Shown here one piece after another: positions 53,462 through 62,397 of a stretch of 64,000 nucleotides of DNA (position 1 is the first letter of the stretch; each line of letters opens with the position of its first letter). The stretch is taken from positions 124,001 through 188,000 of the forward strand of contig NZ_JAKCFA010000007.1 of assembly GCF_024198215.1 (NCBI RefSeq), read 5' to 3'. This DNA comes from Myxococcus qinghaiensis (GTDB lineage Bacteria > Myxococcota > Myxococcia > Myxococcales > Myxococcaceae). Made by a program: the position numbers and the translations under genes. The notes below the pieces were generated by a model, which had not been told where the DNA came from, ran no database searches, and worked only from the letters and a program-made list of their open reading frames with translations.

Positions 53462-55681
53462 TCAGCCCTCTCCCCCTTCGGACGGGCTGCGAGTCGACGG
53501 AGGCGCGGCCTCTCGCACCTCGTGCGCCTCACCTGCCTGCGTCGACTCGGTGGCCGGCGGAGGCGGAGCGATGTCCTGGTGCGACTCGGTGGGCGCGGCC
53601 TCGGCGACAGGCGCGGCGCGCCTCTCATCCGTGGACTCGGCGACCTCCGGAGGAAGGGCGGGAGCCCCGCTCTCGGAGGTACTGACCGGAGCGCCATCCG
53701 CATCTCCCGAAGGAGCGGCGCTGGCCTCACCCTGGGATGTGGCACCAGCCTCGCCTGAAGGCGTGGCACCCTCGCTCGAAGGCGCGGCGCCCGCTTCGGA
53801 CGGAGTCGCGGTGGCACCCTCGCCCGAAGGCAGGGCACCGGCCTCACCCGGAGCCGCGGCGGCACCCTCGCCCGAAGGCGCGGCACCCGCCTCACCTGGA
53901 GCAGCGGCGCCCCCCTCGGTGGCCCGGTTGCCACGCCCGCGGCGACCGCGACGACGACGGCGGCGACGCTTGCGGTCACCCTGCGCGGCATCGCCACCCT
54001 CGGCGGCTCCGCCCTCCGGACGGGCTCCCACGAAGGCGCTGGCGGCCTCGAGGTCATCATCCTCGTCGTCGTCCCCGTCCTCGCCCTCGTCGTCCTCGGA
54101 GCCCGAGGACTGCGGCGGGGACACGGGTGCGGCGGGGAAGCTCTCACGAGCCTCGGAGGCGGACTCACCACCCGCGCGCGCCTCGGCGCCCTCGGAGGAC
54201 ACCTCGACCTCGTCACCCGAGCGGGCCTCGCGCTTGTCGCGGTCCCTCTCCCGGCGACGCTTCTCCCGGGGCGGACGCTCCGGACGCTCAGGCCGCTCCG
54301 ACGAAGCGGCGGCGGCGGCGACCTCCGGAGACTCGTCCTCGCCCTTCTGCTTCTCGCGCTGACGCTCCTCGCGGCGCTTCTGGGCCTCCTCGGCGTCCAG
54401 CTTCGCGGCTTCGAAGAAGCGCTCGTCCACCTCGTACAGCTCCACCCGGGTGACGGTGACGGCCGTCTCGGCCTCCAGGAACTTCTCTCCCAGGGCGTCG
54501 CCGCACCACAGCATCACCAGCGAGCCGCTGGCCTGCGCCTCGGTGCGCGCGTCTCCGCGCACATCACCCGCGCTCACCAGCAGGCCCACCTGCGCCGAGT
54601 AGTGGCTCAAGTCCCTGCGCAGCTCCTGCACCGACTTGCGGTCGATGGCCGGCGCGCCCTTCAGCATGCGCACCGCGTAGCGCAGCTCCACGCTGCCCTC
54701 GCGCTTGCGCGCGGTGAGCAGGGGGCCTTCCTTGGAGCGCTTGGCCACCTTCAGCTCGCGGAAGCCCAGCCCGTGCATCATCTTGACGACGGACTTCTCG
54801 AACGTGCCCACGTCCGCTTCGCCCAGGCGCTTGCGCAGCCCGCGCGCCACGGCCCGGCGCGCGTCCTTGAGCGACGTGCGCAGCGTGGCCAGCAGCGCGG
54901 CGTCCACCACCGGCTCGCCCGCCACCGCCGTGGCCGCCGTCCGGGCCAGCACCGGCCGCCCGGCCTCCAGCGGAATGCCCAGCGCCTGCGCGAACGCGGC
55001 CTGCAGCTCCAGCGACGGAGCCTCGCTCGGCGAACCCGCGCGCTCCAGCGTCACCTCTCCGGAGTCCTTGTTGAACGCGTACTGCGGACGGCGACCCGCG
55101 TCGATGCGACGCTGGTTGTCCTCCAACAGCGCCGTGAGCACCGCCTCCACCGTGAGGTCCTCGGCGCACAGCTCCTTGCTCCGAGCGCGCTCGATGATGA
55201 CCTCCGTGCGCAGCCCGGCTTCGGCGTCGCTGAGGATTTCGAACACCACCTCGGGCAGCGGCGGGAAGCGCTTGCGCTTTCCACCCCGCTCCTCGTCCTC
55301 ATCCCTCCGACGCTTGCGCTCGCTGCCTCTGCCCGCCGCACGCACATTGTCCGTACGCGGCTCCGGATGCCGCTCCGCGGGACGCAGCGGTGGCAGGTCC
55401 TCTTCCGGATTCGGCTCGATTACGCCAGTCTGCGCCAGGGCCTCCACATCCTCGGGAATCGACCAATCCACCAGCGCGAAGGTGTCCTTCGCGGTCACAA
55501 TCACCTTGCGGTCCCTCGTGCGACGCGCCATGGCGGCGAGACGCGAGAGCATCGTCACCTCAGGCGTCTTGCCGACGTGGGAGAGCAGGCTTTGTTGGAT
55601 GGACTTCTCGGTGATTTCAAGGAAGTGGAGGGGACGACCTTCGCTCTCCAGGATACGGAGCGCGGCCTCGTAAAATGTCAT
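53462..55681 (-). CDS. HARE-HTH protein with Mrr-like nuclease fold and disordered tail
   Basis: 739 residues. Residues 1-73 form a HARE-HTH (MTFYEAALRILESEGRPLHF ... VTAKDTFALVDW). Residues about 300-420 follow the Mrr-type restriction-endonuclease fold (MMHGLGFRELKVAKRSKEG ... VGLLVSAGDVRGDARTEAQA) but lack the canonical D-QxK core. A charged KR/E region is followed by a basic patch (KRRRRRRRGRRGRGNR) and Ala/Gly/Glu/Pro repeats to the end. HARE-HTH proteins link DNA or RNA polymerase with modification systems; the role here is unknown. No partner methylase is nearby. Confidence 0.85.
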   Translation of the reverse strand: MTFYEAALRILESEGRPLHFLEITEKSIQQSLLSHVGKTPEVTMLSRLAAMARRTRDRKVIVTAKDTFALVDWSIPEDVEALAQTGVIEPNPEEDLPPLRPAERHPEPRTDNVRAAGRGSERKRRRDEDEERGGKRKRFPPLPEVVFEILSDAEAGLRTEVIIERARSKELCAEDLTVEAVLTALLEDNQRRIDAGRRPQYAFNKDSGEVTLERAGSPSEAPSLELQAAFAQALGIPLEAGRPVLARTAATAVAGEPVVDAALLATLRTSLKDARRAVARGLRKRLGEADVGTFEKSVVKMMHGLGFRELKVAKRSKEGPLLTARKREGSVELRYAVRMLKGAPAIDRKSVQELRRDLSHYSAQVGLLVSAGDVRGDARTEAQASGSLVMLWCGDALGEKFLEAETAVTVTRVELYEVDERFFEAAKLDAEEAQKRREERQREKQKGEDESPEVAAAAASSERPERPERPPREKRRRERDRDKREARSGDEVEVSSEGAEARAGGESASEARESFPAAPVSPPQSSGSEDDEGEDGDDDEDDDLEAASAFVGARPEGGAAEGGDAAQGDRKRRRRRRRGRRGRGNRATEGGAAAPGEAGAAPSGEGAAAAPGEAGALPSGEGATATPSEAGAAPSSEGATPSGEAGATSQGEASAAPSGDADGAPVSTSESGAPALPPEVAESTDERRAAPVAEAAPTESHQDIAPPPPATESTQAGEAHEVREAAPPSTRSPSEGGEG
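53740..53925 (-). repeat. Low-complexity GEAG(A)xPSGEG-type repeats in the HARE-HTH tail
   Basis: About five imperfect copies of a 14-15-residue unit such as APGEAGAAPSGEGAA, coding for the Ala/Gly/Glu-rich tail of the 53462-55681 protein. Likely prone to length change. Confidence 0.65.
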
Positions 55682-55779
55682 CGAGTATTCCCCAAGAATT
55701 CCGAACGGTTACAAAAATGTAGGTCCGTATGGGCGGCGGATGCTAGCCATCGGTAAACTGGCTTGTCAACGAACCGAAG

Positions 55780-57978
55780 ATGACCCGCATACGCATCGGA
55801 CAGCGTTGGAAACGCGAACCCTCGGCCTCCCCGCTGGATTCCATCGCACTGGAACTGGATGGAGTGGACCTGCTGTCCGGCGCGGTGGAGGAGTCCTTAG
55901 CAGAAGTCGTTCCCGCTTTGGTGCGCGCCGTGGCCTCCTTGCACACGGGGGGGCGTGGGATGGCCCAGGTTTCCCTGGCGGAGGCCCACCTGGAGCTGGT
56001 GCTCCGCAGGGTGGGCCCCCAGGTGGAGCTGCTGGTGGCGAGCCTCGCCCGACCCGCCCGGTTGATGCGGCCCCCTGTGAGGGTGGACGCGGAAGAGCTG
56101 ACCGAGGCCGTCCGGGGCACCGGCACCCGCTTCCTGTCGGACGTCTCCCGCGTGGCGCCCAAATCCGTCTCCGGCCCCCTGGCCCAGGCCCTGGCGGAGC
56201 CCCTGAAACAGCTCGGTCGCCCGGCGAGGCCCCCGGATGAAGAGCCCGCCCGCCCGTCCGTGAAGCGGGTGGAGCCGCCTGATACCCCCGGCTTCGGCTT
56301 CGAGCTGAAGGACTCCGGTGCCCGAGCGGGTCGTGAAGGCGCGAAGCGCGGCGCGTCCGGGACCCTGGCCCCCCTGCTGGGCGCGGGCGAGGTGTGGCTG
56401 GCGCTGCCTGGCCGTCCCGATGCATGGAAGGTGCAGGCCCCGCCCTTCCTCACCGTGCTGGAGCTGTCGCGGCAGGCGGTGGAGCTGACGCGGGCCGTCG
56501 AGTTGGGCGAGGCGCGCTTCGAGCTGGAGCCCGCGGGCGCCCGGACTCCCCTGCTGCTGGACCTCAAGACGGGCAAGGCCCGGACGGGGCGCACGGGCAC
56601 GCCCTTCTCCTTGACGGGCACCACGTTGGCCACGGCCCTCTTCCACCTGGGCGAGGCGCTCGCCGCCACCTTCGCGGAGGAAGACCGCGCGCAGGTGAGC
56701 AACCCCTATCTGGTGGAGCTGGCGGACCGGTGCCGCGAGGGCCTGTCCCACTTGCGCGGCGCGGTGGCGCCCCCGGAGCAGACCGGCGCGGCGCGGGAGA
56801 AGCGCACGCGGACGCCCCTCGGGGTGTCGAAGCCCCTCAAGGTGCCCGGGCGGCTGCGGCGGCTGCGGTTCGACCGGCTGTGGGAGCAGCGCGGGCTGGA
56901 GGACGCGGAGGAGTCCCGGCTGCTGCTGGGGCGCCATGGCCCGGTGTGCTGCTCGCCCCAGGCGACGGTGGCCTTCTCTCGCAAGGACGGCTCCAGGCTG
57001 TGGAAGCGCGCGGCGGCGCTGGGCGTGGCGGCGTCCGCGGACGGGCACGCGGTGGCGGCGGACCTGTCGCGCGTGTACGGCTTCACGGGCCGGGGCGCGG
57101 GCGCGCGCTGGCTGCATGACCACGACGGCATTCCCCTGGGGCCGCTGCTCCTGCGCAAGGACGGGCTGCTCCTCACCCTCTCCGAGGACCGCACCGTCGT
57201 CGCCTTCGCGGAGGCCACGGGCCGCGAGGTGTGGCGGCTCGCGCCTCCGCGCACGCAGCGAAGCTGGCTGACGACGCAGGGACACCGGGCCCTGGTGACG
57301 ACGGACTCCGGCTACGTCTACGGGTTGGATTTGGAAGACGGACAGGTGCGCTACCGAATGCGCGCGCCCATGCCCTTCCATGGCGCCCCCGTGCCGTGGG
57401 GACGGCGCTTCCTGGCGCTCCTCGGGCGCGGCTCGCACTGGGCCCTGCTCCTGGCGGACGCGCACACGGGCGAGGCGGCGTGGACGCACGAGCCCAACCT
57501 CACCCACCCCTCGGCGCCGCTGCCGGTGGGCTCTCGGGTGTTCATCGCTGGAGAGCGCGAGCGCGAGGGCATGTTGTTGTGCCTGGACGCGAAGGGGCAG
57601 CGGGTGTGGGAACGGCCGCTGAACCTGGGCCCGGGCCCCTATGCGCTGGCGCCCATGCCGCGCGCGGTGGTGGTGACGAGCGCCTCGGGCGCGGCGGCGC
57701 GGGTGGCCTCGTCCGGCACGGTGGACTGGCGAGTGGGTGCCGCTGGAGAGCCGCTCATCGGCGCGCTGCCGGCACGCACCGCGCGCGGCGTCACGCTGCT
57801 GGCGGGCGAGAAGGTGCGCGCGGTGGACCCTCGCGGGGGCCAGGTGCTGGCGGAGGTGCGCGCGGGGCTGGGGCTCGTCGCGCTCCAGGCCGACGTGCGC
57901 CTCAACCTCTACTTCCTGGACGACACCGGCACGCTGTCCGCGTACCGACTGGGCTCCCACTTCACCGTCGTGGAGTGA
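55780..57978 (+). CDS. Beta-propeller (PQQ/WD-like) protein of unknown function
   Basis: 732 residues without signal peptide. Residues about 1-330 are unrecognised and Leu/Ala/Arg-rich. Residues about 370-730 are PQQ-type propeller blades (TVAFSRKDGSRLWKRA, VVAFAEATGREVWRLA, LLADAHTGEAAWTHE, LLCLDAKGQRVWERP). Propellers usually bind partners; the lack of a signal is unusual for PQQ-type domains, which are often periplasmic. Divergent from the HARE-HTH gene. Confidence 0.82.
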   Translation: MTRIRIGQRWKREPSASPLDSIALELDGVDLLSGAVEESLAEVVPALVRAVASLHTGGRGMAQVSLAEAHLELVLRRVGPQVELLVASLARPARLMRPPVRVDAEELTEAVRGTGTRFLSDVSRVAPKSVSGPLAQALAEPLKQLGRPARPPDEEPARPSVKRVEPPDTPGFGFELKDSGARAGREGAKRGASGTLAPLLGAGEVWLALPGRPDAWKVQAPPFLTVLELSRQAVELTRAVELGEARFELEPAGARTPLLLDLKTGKARTGRTGTPFSLTGTTLATALFHLGEALAATFAEEDRAQVSNPYLVELADRCREGLSHLRGAVAPPEQTGAAREKRTRTPLGVSKPLKVPGRLRRLRFDRLWEQRGLEDAEESRLLLGRHGPVCCSPQATVAFSRKDGSRLWKRAAALGVAASADGHAVAADLSRVYGFTGRGAGARWLHDHDGIPLGPLLLRKDGLLLTLSEDRTVVAFAEATGREVWRLAPPRTQRSWLTTQGHRALVTTDSGYVYGLDLEDGQVRYRMRAPMPFHGAPVPWGRRFLALLGRGSHWALLLADAHTGEAAWTHEPNLTHPSAPLPVGSRVFIAGEREREGMLLCLDAKGQRVWERPLNLGPGPYALAPMPRAVVVTSASGAAARVASSGTVDWRVGAAGEPLIGALPARTARGVTLLAGEKVRAVDPRGGQVLAEVRAGLGLVALQADVRLNLYFLDDTGTLSAYRLGSHFTVVE

Positions 57979-58000
57979 GGGCGCGAAGACCTCCGCGCCC
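57979..58000. terminator. Hairpin between converging genes
   Basis: GGGCGCG (57979-57985) and CGCGCCC (57994-58000), 7-bp stem with an 8-nt loop, directly after the propeller gene stop. Confidence 0.5.
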
Positions 58001-58012
58001 CCTCCTCCTCAC

Positions 58013-58039
58013 GAAGGCCGCTAGTTCGCCGCGGCCTTC
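58013..58039 (-). terminator. Hairpin spanning the stop codon of the 58021 gene
   Basis: GAAGGCCGC (58013-58021) and GCGGCCTTC (58031-58039), perfect 9-bp stem. It includes the last codons and stop of the minus-strand gene; whether it ends transcription is uncertain. Confidence 0.35.
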
Positions 58040-58935
58040 TTGCTCGGGTCGATTTCGTCCTCGGGGCGCTCTTCCTGCGTGGCGCCTTCCCACGTCTCGC
58101 CCGCACCCAGCTTCCACTCGGAGGGCACGTCCAGCTTCCACACGTACGTGGCCGTGGCGTCACCGCCCGAGGCCGCGCGCGAGGAGATGTTGATGGTCAT
58201 GTCCAGCTTCGCGACTTCACTGGGCATCAGGTCCAGGTCGTAGTGGCCCAGCACCATCTGCGGCGGGAACTCCGCGATGAAGCGCTCCGGGTGGTCGATC
58301 TTCATCGACGGGTCCGCGCCGCGCATCTCGCCCAGCAGCTTCCCCTTCGCGTCGGTCAGCTTCCACACCGTGTCGAAGGTCGCGCTGGTGATCATCTTGC
58401 GCACCTTGCCCTCGTCCTTCAGCAACCGCTGGGCGCCCCACAGCGCGAGCTGCAACCGCACCTGCGGCTTGCCCATCACCATGATGACGTCCGACGACAC
58501 GACATCCAGGCGCATGCCCTTGTCCGTCGCCGTCCACACCGGGCGGTAGCGCCCCTCACGCAGGCTGTCGAAGACCTTGCGCGTGTAGTCGTAGAACGCC
58601 TTGCGGTCCGCGGAGCGCTCGTCCTTGCCAGACTCGGCGCGCTTCTCCAGCTCCTGGAGGTAGTTGTCGAAGTTCTTGTTTCCGTTGAACGCCTTCAGGT
58701 GGTCATCCACCTGCTCGAAGTAGCTCTTGAAGAAGGGCTTCAGCTCCTCCCGATACGCGTTGTCGTCAGGATTGACTCGCATCCAGGAGACGCGCTCCAG
58801 ATAGTCGGCGTGGATGCGCTGGATGTCCGCCTCGCGCTGCGCCTCCTTGGTGCGGGCTGTGGCACTGCGGTAGCTCATGATGGCGCCCAGCAGCACACCA
58901 GCGACGAGGACAATGACTCCGAAATAGCGCTTCAA
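58021..58935 (-). CDS. Membrane-anchored protein of unknown function
   Basis: 304 residues from a TTG start (58935), which is favoured because AGGAG lies 8-9 bases upstream and the first codons give a clean membrane helix (YFGVIVLVAGVLLGAIMSY). The remainder is a soluble exported domain, helical then beta-rich, with an Asp/Glu/Lys tail. No family recognised. Confidence 0.78.
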   Translation of the reverse strand: MKRYFGVIVLVAGVLLGAIMSYRSATARTKEAQREADIQRIHADYLERVSWMRVNPDDNAYREELKPFFKSYFEQVDDHLKAFNGNKNFDNYLQELEKRAESGKDERSADRKAFYDYTRKVFDSLREGRYRPVWTATDKGMRLDVVSSDVIMVMGKPQVRLQLALWGAQRLLKDEGKVRKMITSATFDTVWKLTDAKGKLLGEMRGADPSMKIDHPERFIAEFPPQMVLGHYDLDLMPSEVAKLDMTINISSRAASGGDATATYVWKLDVPSEWKLGAGETWEGATQEERPEDEIDPSKKAAAN

Positions 58936-58986
58936 GCGGCAGTCTCCTGTGCGGTGGAGCAGGCAGTGATATGAAAATTCCCCAAC

Positions 58987-60021
58987 GTGATCCAGGCCAC
59001 CGGCACCCACCTGTTCAACTCGCTGCTTCCTCTGGAGGAGGGAGAGCTGTTGCGCAACCCCCAGGTGGCCTGGGAGGCCTACGGGGAACCGTGTGACGGC
59101 AAAGCGGTGGTGCTGCTGCACGACGTCTCTCACTCGCACCGGGCGCTGGGCCCCGTGGAGGACTCCGCGTACCAGCACGCGGGCTGGGCGCGGGAGCTGG
59201 TGGGCCCGGGGCAGCCGTTGGACCCGGACATCATGCCCGTCATCGTCCCGAACCTGCTGGGCAGCCCCTTCGGGAGCACGTCTCCGGCGACGGTGGACGT
59301 GGAGACGGGCGAGCGCCTGGGGCTGAACCTGCCACCACTCACGGTGCTCGACATGGCACGCGGCGTGTCCGCGCTGCTGCGGGCTCGCGGGCTGAACCGC
59401 GTCCGGGGCCTGGTGGGCGTGGGGCTTGGGGGACAGGTGGCGCTGCGACTGGCCGCGCTCTTCCCTGAGCTGTCGGACTCGGTGGTCGCCATCGGCGCGG
59501 CTCGGGCGCTCCCGGAGGGCGTGCGCGAGAAGCTGGGACTGGCGTGGCAGCTGCTCCGCGCGGACCCGGACTTCCGCGAGGGCCTGTACGAGCCGGACGC
59601 CTGGCCTCGCAAGACGATGCGACGGCTGCGGCTGGACTTCCAGAAGCTGCTGTATGGACGGGAGTACCTCTCCCGGCACTTCGCTGACGCCGACGCGGCG
59701 CGGGCCGCGCTCGACGCGGAGGCGGAGTCCTTCGCCGACACCTTCGATGCCTCGTCGTGGGCGACGCTGTGCTCGGCCTATGCGGGCTGCGACGTGGCGG
59801 ACTGCTTCTCGCAGATTCGCGCGCGGGTGCTGCTGCTGGCGGGAAGCTCGGACGTGCTGGCGCCGGTGAACCGGGTGCGGGACACGTATCATCTCCTGTC
59901 CGCCGCGGGAGTGAGCGCGCGGATGGTGGAGCTGCCCGGCCCCGGAGACCATGGGGCGCTCTTGACGGAGCCGGAGCGACTGCACGCGCCGCTGGGAGAC
60001 TTCCTCCGGCGCGTGGGCTGA
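58987..60021 (+). CDS. MetX-like alpha/beta-hydrolase lacking the nucleophilic Ser
   Basis: 344 residues. Follows homoserine O-acetyltransferase closely: VAWEAYGEPC, the oxyanion segment VVLLHDVSHSHRALG, GPGQPLDPD, PVIVPNLLGSPFGSTSP and LTVLDMARGVSALLRARG. The nucleophile elbow reads VGVGLGGQ (residues 143-150), with Gly146 where MetX has Ser, so acetyl transfer is unlikely. Asp289 (SSDVLAP) remains; the usual GHD near the end appears as GDHG. Probably a pseudoenzyme or altered-function paralogue. Confidence 0.85.
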   Translation: MIQATGTHLFNSLLPLEEGELLRNPQVAWEAYGEPCDGKAVVLLHDVSHSHRALGPVEDSAYQHAGWARELVGPGQPLDPDIMPVIVPNLLGSPFGSTSPATVDVETGERLGLNLPPLTVLDMARGVSALLRARGLNRVRGLVGVGLGGQVALRLAALFPELSDSVVAIGAARALPEGVREKLGLAWQLLRADPDFREGLYEPDAWPRKTMRRLRLDFQKLLYGREYLSRHFADADAARAALDAEAESFADTFDASSWATLCSAYAGCDVADCFSQIRARVLLLAGSSDVLAPVNRVRDTYHLLSAAGVSARMVELPGPGDHGALLTEPERLHAPLGDFLRRVG

Positions 60022-60027
60022 AGACGG

Positions 60028-60666
60028 CTACTCGCGGGGCTGCGGCGCGGAGAGCTTCCCGCGCAGGGCACCCACCAGCATGCTGATGGCAATCTCGTTG
60101 TTGCCGCCGTGCGGGATGATGATGTCCGCGAAGTGCTTGGACGGCTCCACGAAGCCCATGTGCATGGGGCGCACGTGGCGCAGGTACTGGCTCACGACGT
60201 GGTCGAAGTCGCGGCCCCGGTCCTTGATGTCGCGGGTGAGGCGCCGGAGGATGCGCAGGTCATCGTCCGCGTCGACGTAGATCTTCACGTCCATCTCGTC
60301 GCGCACTTCCTTCATGTGCAGGACGAGGATGCCCTCGATGAGGATGATGTCCCCCGGGTCCACGCCCATGGTGCGGGGCTGACGCGACGAGGTGACGAAG
60401 TCATAGACGGGCTTCTGGATGGGACGTCCGGCCTTCAGCTCCCGGAGGTGCTTCACCAGCAGGTCCGTGTCGAACGCGTCCGGGTGGTCGAAGTTCACCT
60501 CGCGGCGGTCCGCGATGGGGAGGTCCTTCAAGTCCCTGTAGTACGAGTCCTGATCGATGAAGGCCACGCGACAGTCGGCAAGCGCCTCACGGACCTTTCG
60601 CGCGACGGTGGTCTTGCCGGACGCGGTGCCACCCGCGATGCCGATAACGAGGGGTGACGACGTCAT
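60028..60666 (-). CDS. udk: Uridine kinase
   Basis: 212 residues. Phosphorylates uridine and cytidine (pyrimidine salvage). Walker A GIAGGTASGKTT, DQDSYYRDL, NFDHPDAFD and RRLTRDIKDRGRD lid. Begins 11 bp after the MNIO gene stop, so probably co-transcribed with it. Confidence 0.95.
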   Translation of the reverse strand: MTSSPLVIGIAGGTASGKTTVARKVREALADCRVAFIDQDSYYRDLKDLPIADRREVNFDHPDAFDTDLLVKHLRELKAGRPIQKPVYDFVTSSRQPRTMGVDPGDIILIEGILVLHMKEVRDEMDVKIYVDADDDLRILRRLTRDIKDRGRDFDHVVSQYLRHVRPMHMGFVEPSKHFADIIIPHGGNNEIAISMLVGALRGKLSAPQPRE

Positions 60667-60677
60667 TGCGGCGCGAC

Positions 60678-62375
60678 CTACCTTACCGGACGGTCAGGCG
60701 CAAGGGTTCGGTCCACTCCTGGGGTGTCACCCAGGCGGATCAGCCGGTGATGGAGCCCCTCCGCCAGCAGGGCCGGCGCCACCAACGCCGCCTCCCGAGG
60801 CCGGGACGCCAGCTCCCGGAGCAGCTCCGCCAGGCCTCGCGACACGCTCAACAGCTCATGTCCCGGGGACTTGCGTCGCACCGCGAAGGTCCAGGCCGCC
60901 GCCCCCGGGCGCCGAGCCACCTGCGCCAGCGCCTCCAGTCCGGACAGCTCCAGCTCCCCACATGCCCACGCACGGGCGGTGAGGTGCCGGCGCACGGCCC
61001 GAGAGGCGAAGAGCAGTTCGGACAGGTCCGCCGGAAAGCTCCCGGGTCGGACCTCGTCCACCAGGCCCACCTGCCCCGGGCCCGGGGTGGGCACCGCCTT
61101 CATGAACGCGGTGGGCGCCATCATCTCCAGGCTCAGCGCGGCGGAGGCCCCGTCGTCGGGCCGCTCGCGCAGCCGCCGCATCGCCCAGGCGGAGAAGGTC
61201 TGCGCCAGCGAGCGCCCTCCCCCGCCGAAGAGGTTCCGGTACTCGCGTGAGCTGGTGAAGGCCACCAGGTCCTCGCGCGTACCCGCCAGCAGCAGCCGGG
61301 ACAGCGGCCAGTCCTTGTCCAGCGTCTCCGCCACCACGGCCAGCCGGAAGTCCTGGTCCGCGAGCGTGCCCTCGGGGTCCTCCGTCACACCCGTGGGGAC
61401 TCCGCCGTGGCCCGCCTCGAACAGCTCCCACGGCCGGCTCTCCGCCATCAGCGGCGGGGTCGTGCGCGGCTCGGGTGGGCGAAGGCGCAGCGGCGCACGC
61501 TCCCCCGAAGGAATCATCGCCCGCAGCCGACGCAGCGACACCTGGGCCACCTCGGGAGGATGACCATCCCCCTCGAAGGTGACGGCGCGCAGCGAGGGAC
61601 AACGCGGTAGCAAGGACTCCAACAGCTTGAACAGCTCCTCGCGCACCGGTTGGGTGTGGTCATCGACGTAGAAGCCGCGCGCGCCCCGCCTTGTCACCAC
61701 GCCGCCCGCGATGTGGATTTCGACGACCTGCTCCAGCGGGAAGCCATCCAGCCCCGCCTCCAGTGGCAGCCCGGAGGCGAGCTGGTGACTGAAGAGGTGC
61801 CCCAAATCCAGCAGCAGCGGCAGGCCCGTGCGCGCGTGCAGCTTCGCGAGGAAGTCGAGCACGTGCCACTCACCCCGTCGCGCGAGCACCGCGGGGTTCT
61901 CCAGCACCAGGGGCATGGAGAGGTGCGACTGGACATGGAGCGCATGCGCCACGCAGTCCGCGAGCCCCGCCTCGTTGAACGGAGGCGTGATGTAGAGGTA
62001 GCCCGGGAACGGCTGGCCTCCCACATGCCACCAGCCCACGTCATTGCCCACCCACGGGCTGCCCACGGCGCGCGCGTGCGCGTCCAACTCCTTGAGCACG
62101 GAGGCGGGCTCCAGCTCCGGCCCCCAGAGATTCAGGTGCACGGGATGGAAGAGCACCGGCACGTCCGCGCGGCGGCTCCACATCTCGGGGAACAACGACG
62201 CCTGGGTGCGCGCCTCGTCCAGGGACAAGGGCGCGCTGTACTCGACGAAGTCGAAGAGGCCCGGTGACGCATCCAGCAGCCGGTAGGGCTGCGGTACGTC
62301 CGCCGCGCTCAGGTTGCTGCTCAGCCCCAGCCCCCGCCAGGGCAACGTCCATGCGTCCGAAACGGCCTGCGTCAT
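60678..62375 (-). CDS. MNIO (DUF692) enzyme fused to an unknown C-terminal domain
   Basis: 565 residues. Residues 10-285 form the DUF692 TIM barrel with iron-ligand candidates His80 (HPVHLNLWG), Glu159 (LENPAV), Asp190 and His193 (LLLDLGHLFSH), Glu219 and His221 (VEIHIAGG), Asp239 and His240 (VDDHTQP) and Glu268 (TFEGDGH). Known members (MbnB, TglH, ChrH) modify Cys residues of ribosomal peptides. Residues about 295-565 have no recognised domain; they might replace the small partner protein these enzymes use. No precursor peptide gene fits in the flanking 11-22 bp gaps. Confidence 0.88.
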   Translation of the reverse strand: MTQAVSDAWTLPWRGLGLSSNLSAADVPQPYRLLDASPGLFDFVEYSAPLSLDEARTQASLFPEMWSRRADVPVLFHPVHLNLWGPELEPASVLKELDAHARAVGSPWVGNDVGWWHVGGQPFPGYLYITPPFNEAGLADCVAHALHVQSHLSMPLVLENPAVLARRGEWHVLDFLAKLHARTGLPLLLDLGHLFSHQLASGLPLEAGLDGFPLEQVVEIHIAGGVVTRRGARGFYVDDHTQPVREELFKLLESLLPRCPSLRAVTFEGDGHPPEVAQVSLRRLRAMIPSGERAPLRLRPPEPRTTPPLMAESRPWELFEAGHGGVPTGVTEDPEGTLADQDFRLAVVAETLDKDWPLSRLLLAGTREDLVAFTSSREYRNLFGGGGRSLAQTFSAWAMRRLRERPDDGASAALSLEMMAPTAFMKAVPTPGPGQVGLVDEVRPGSFPADLSELLFASRAVRRHLTARAWACGELELSGLEALAQVARRPGAAAWTFAVRRKSPGHELLSVSRGLAELLRELASRPREAALVAPALLAEGLHHRLIRLGDTPGVDRTLAPDRPVR

Positions 62376-62397
62376 GCGGCGGACCCTAGACCACCCC

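Noticed and set aside
60667-60677. Search for a RiPP precursor next to the MNIO gene
   Set aside because: The flanking gaps are 11 and 22 bp, too short for any peptide gene.
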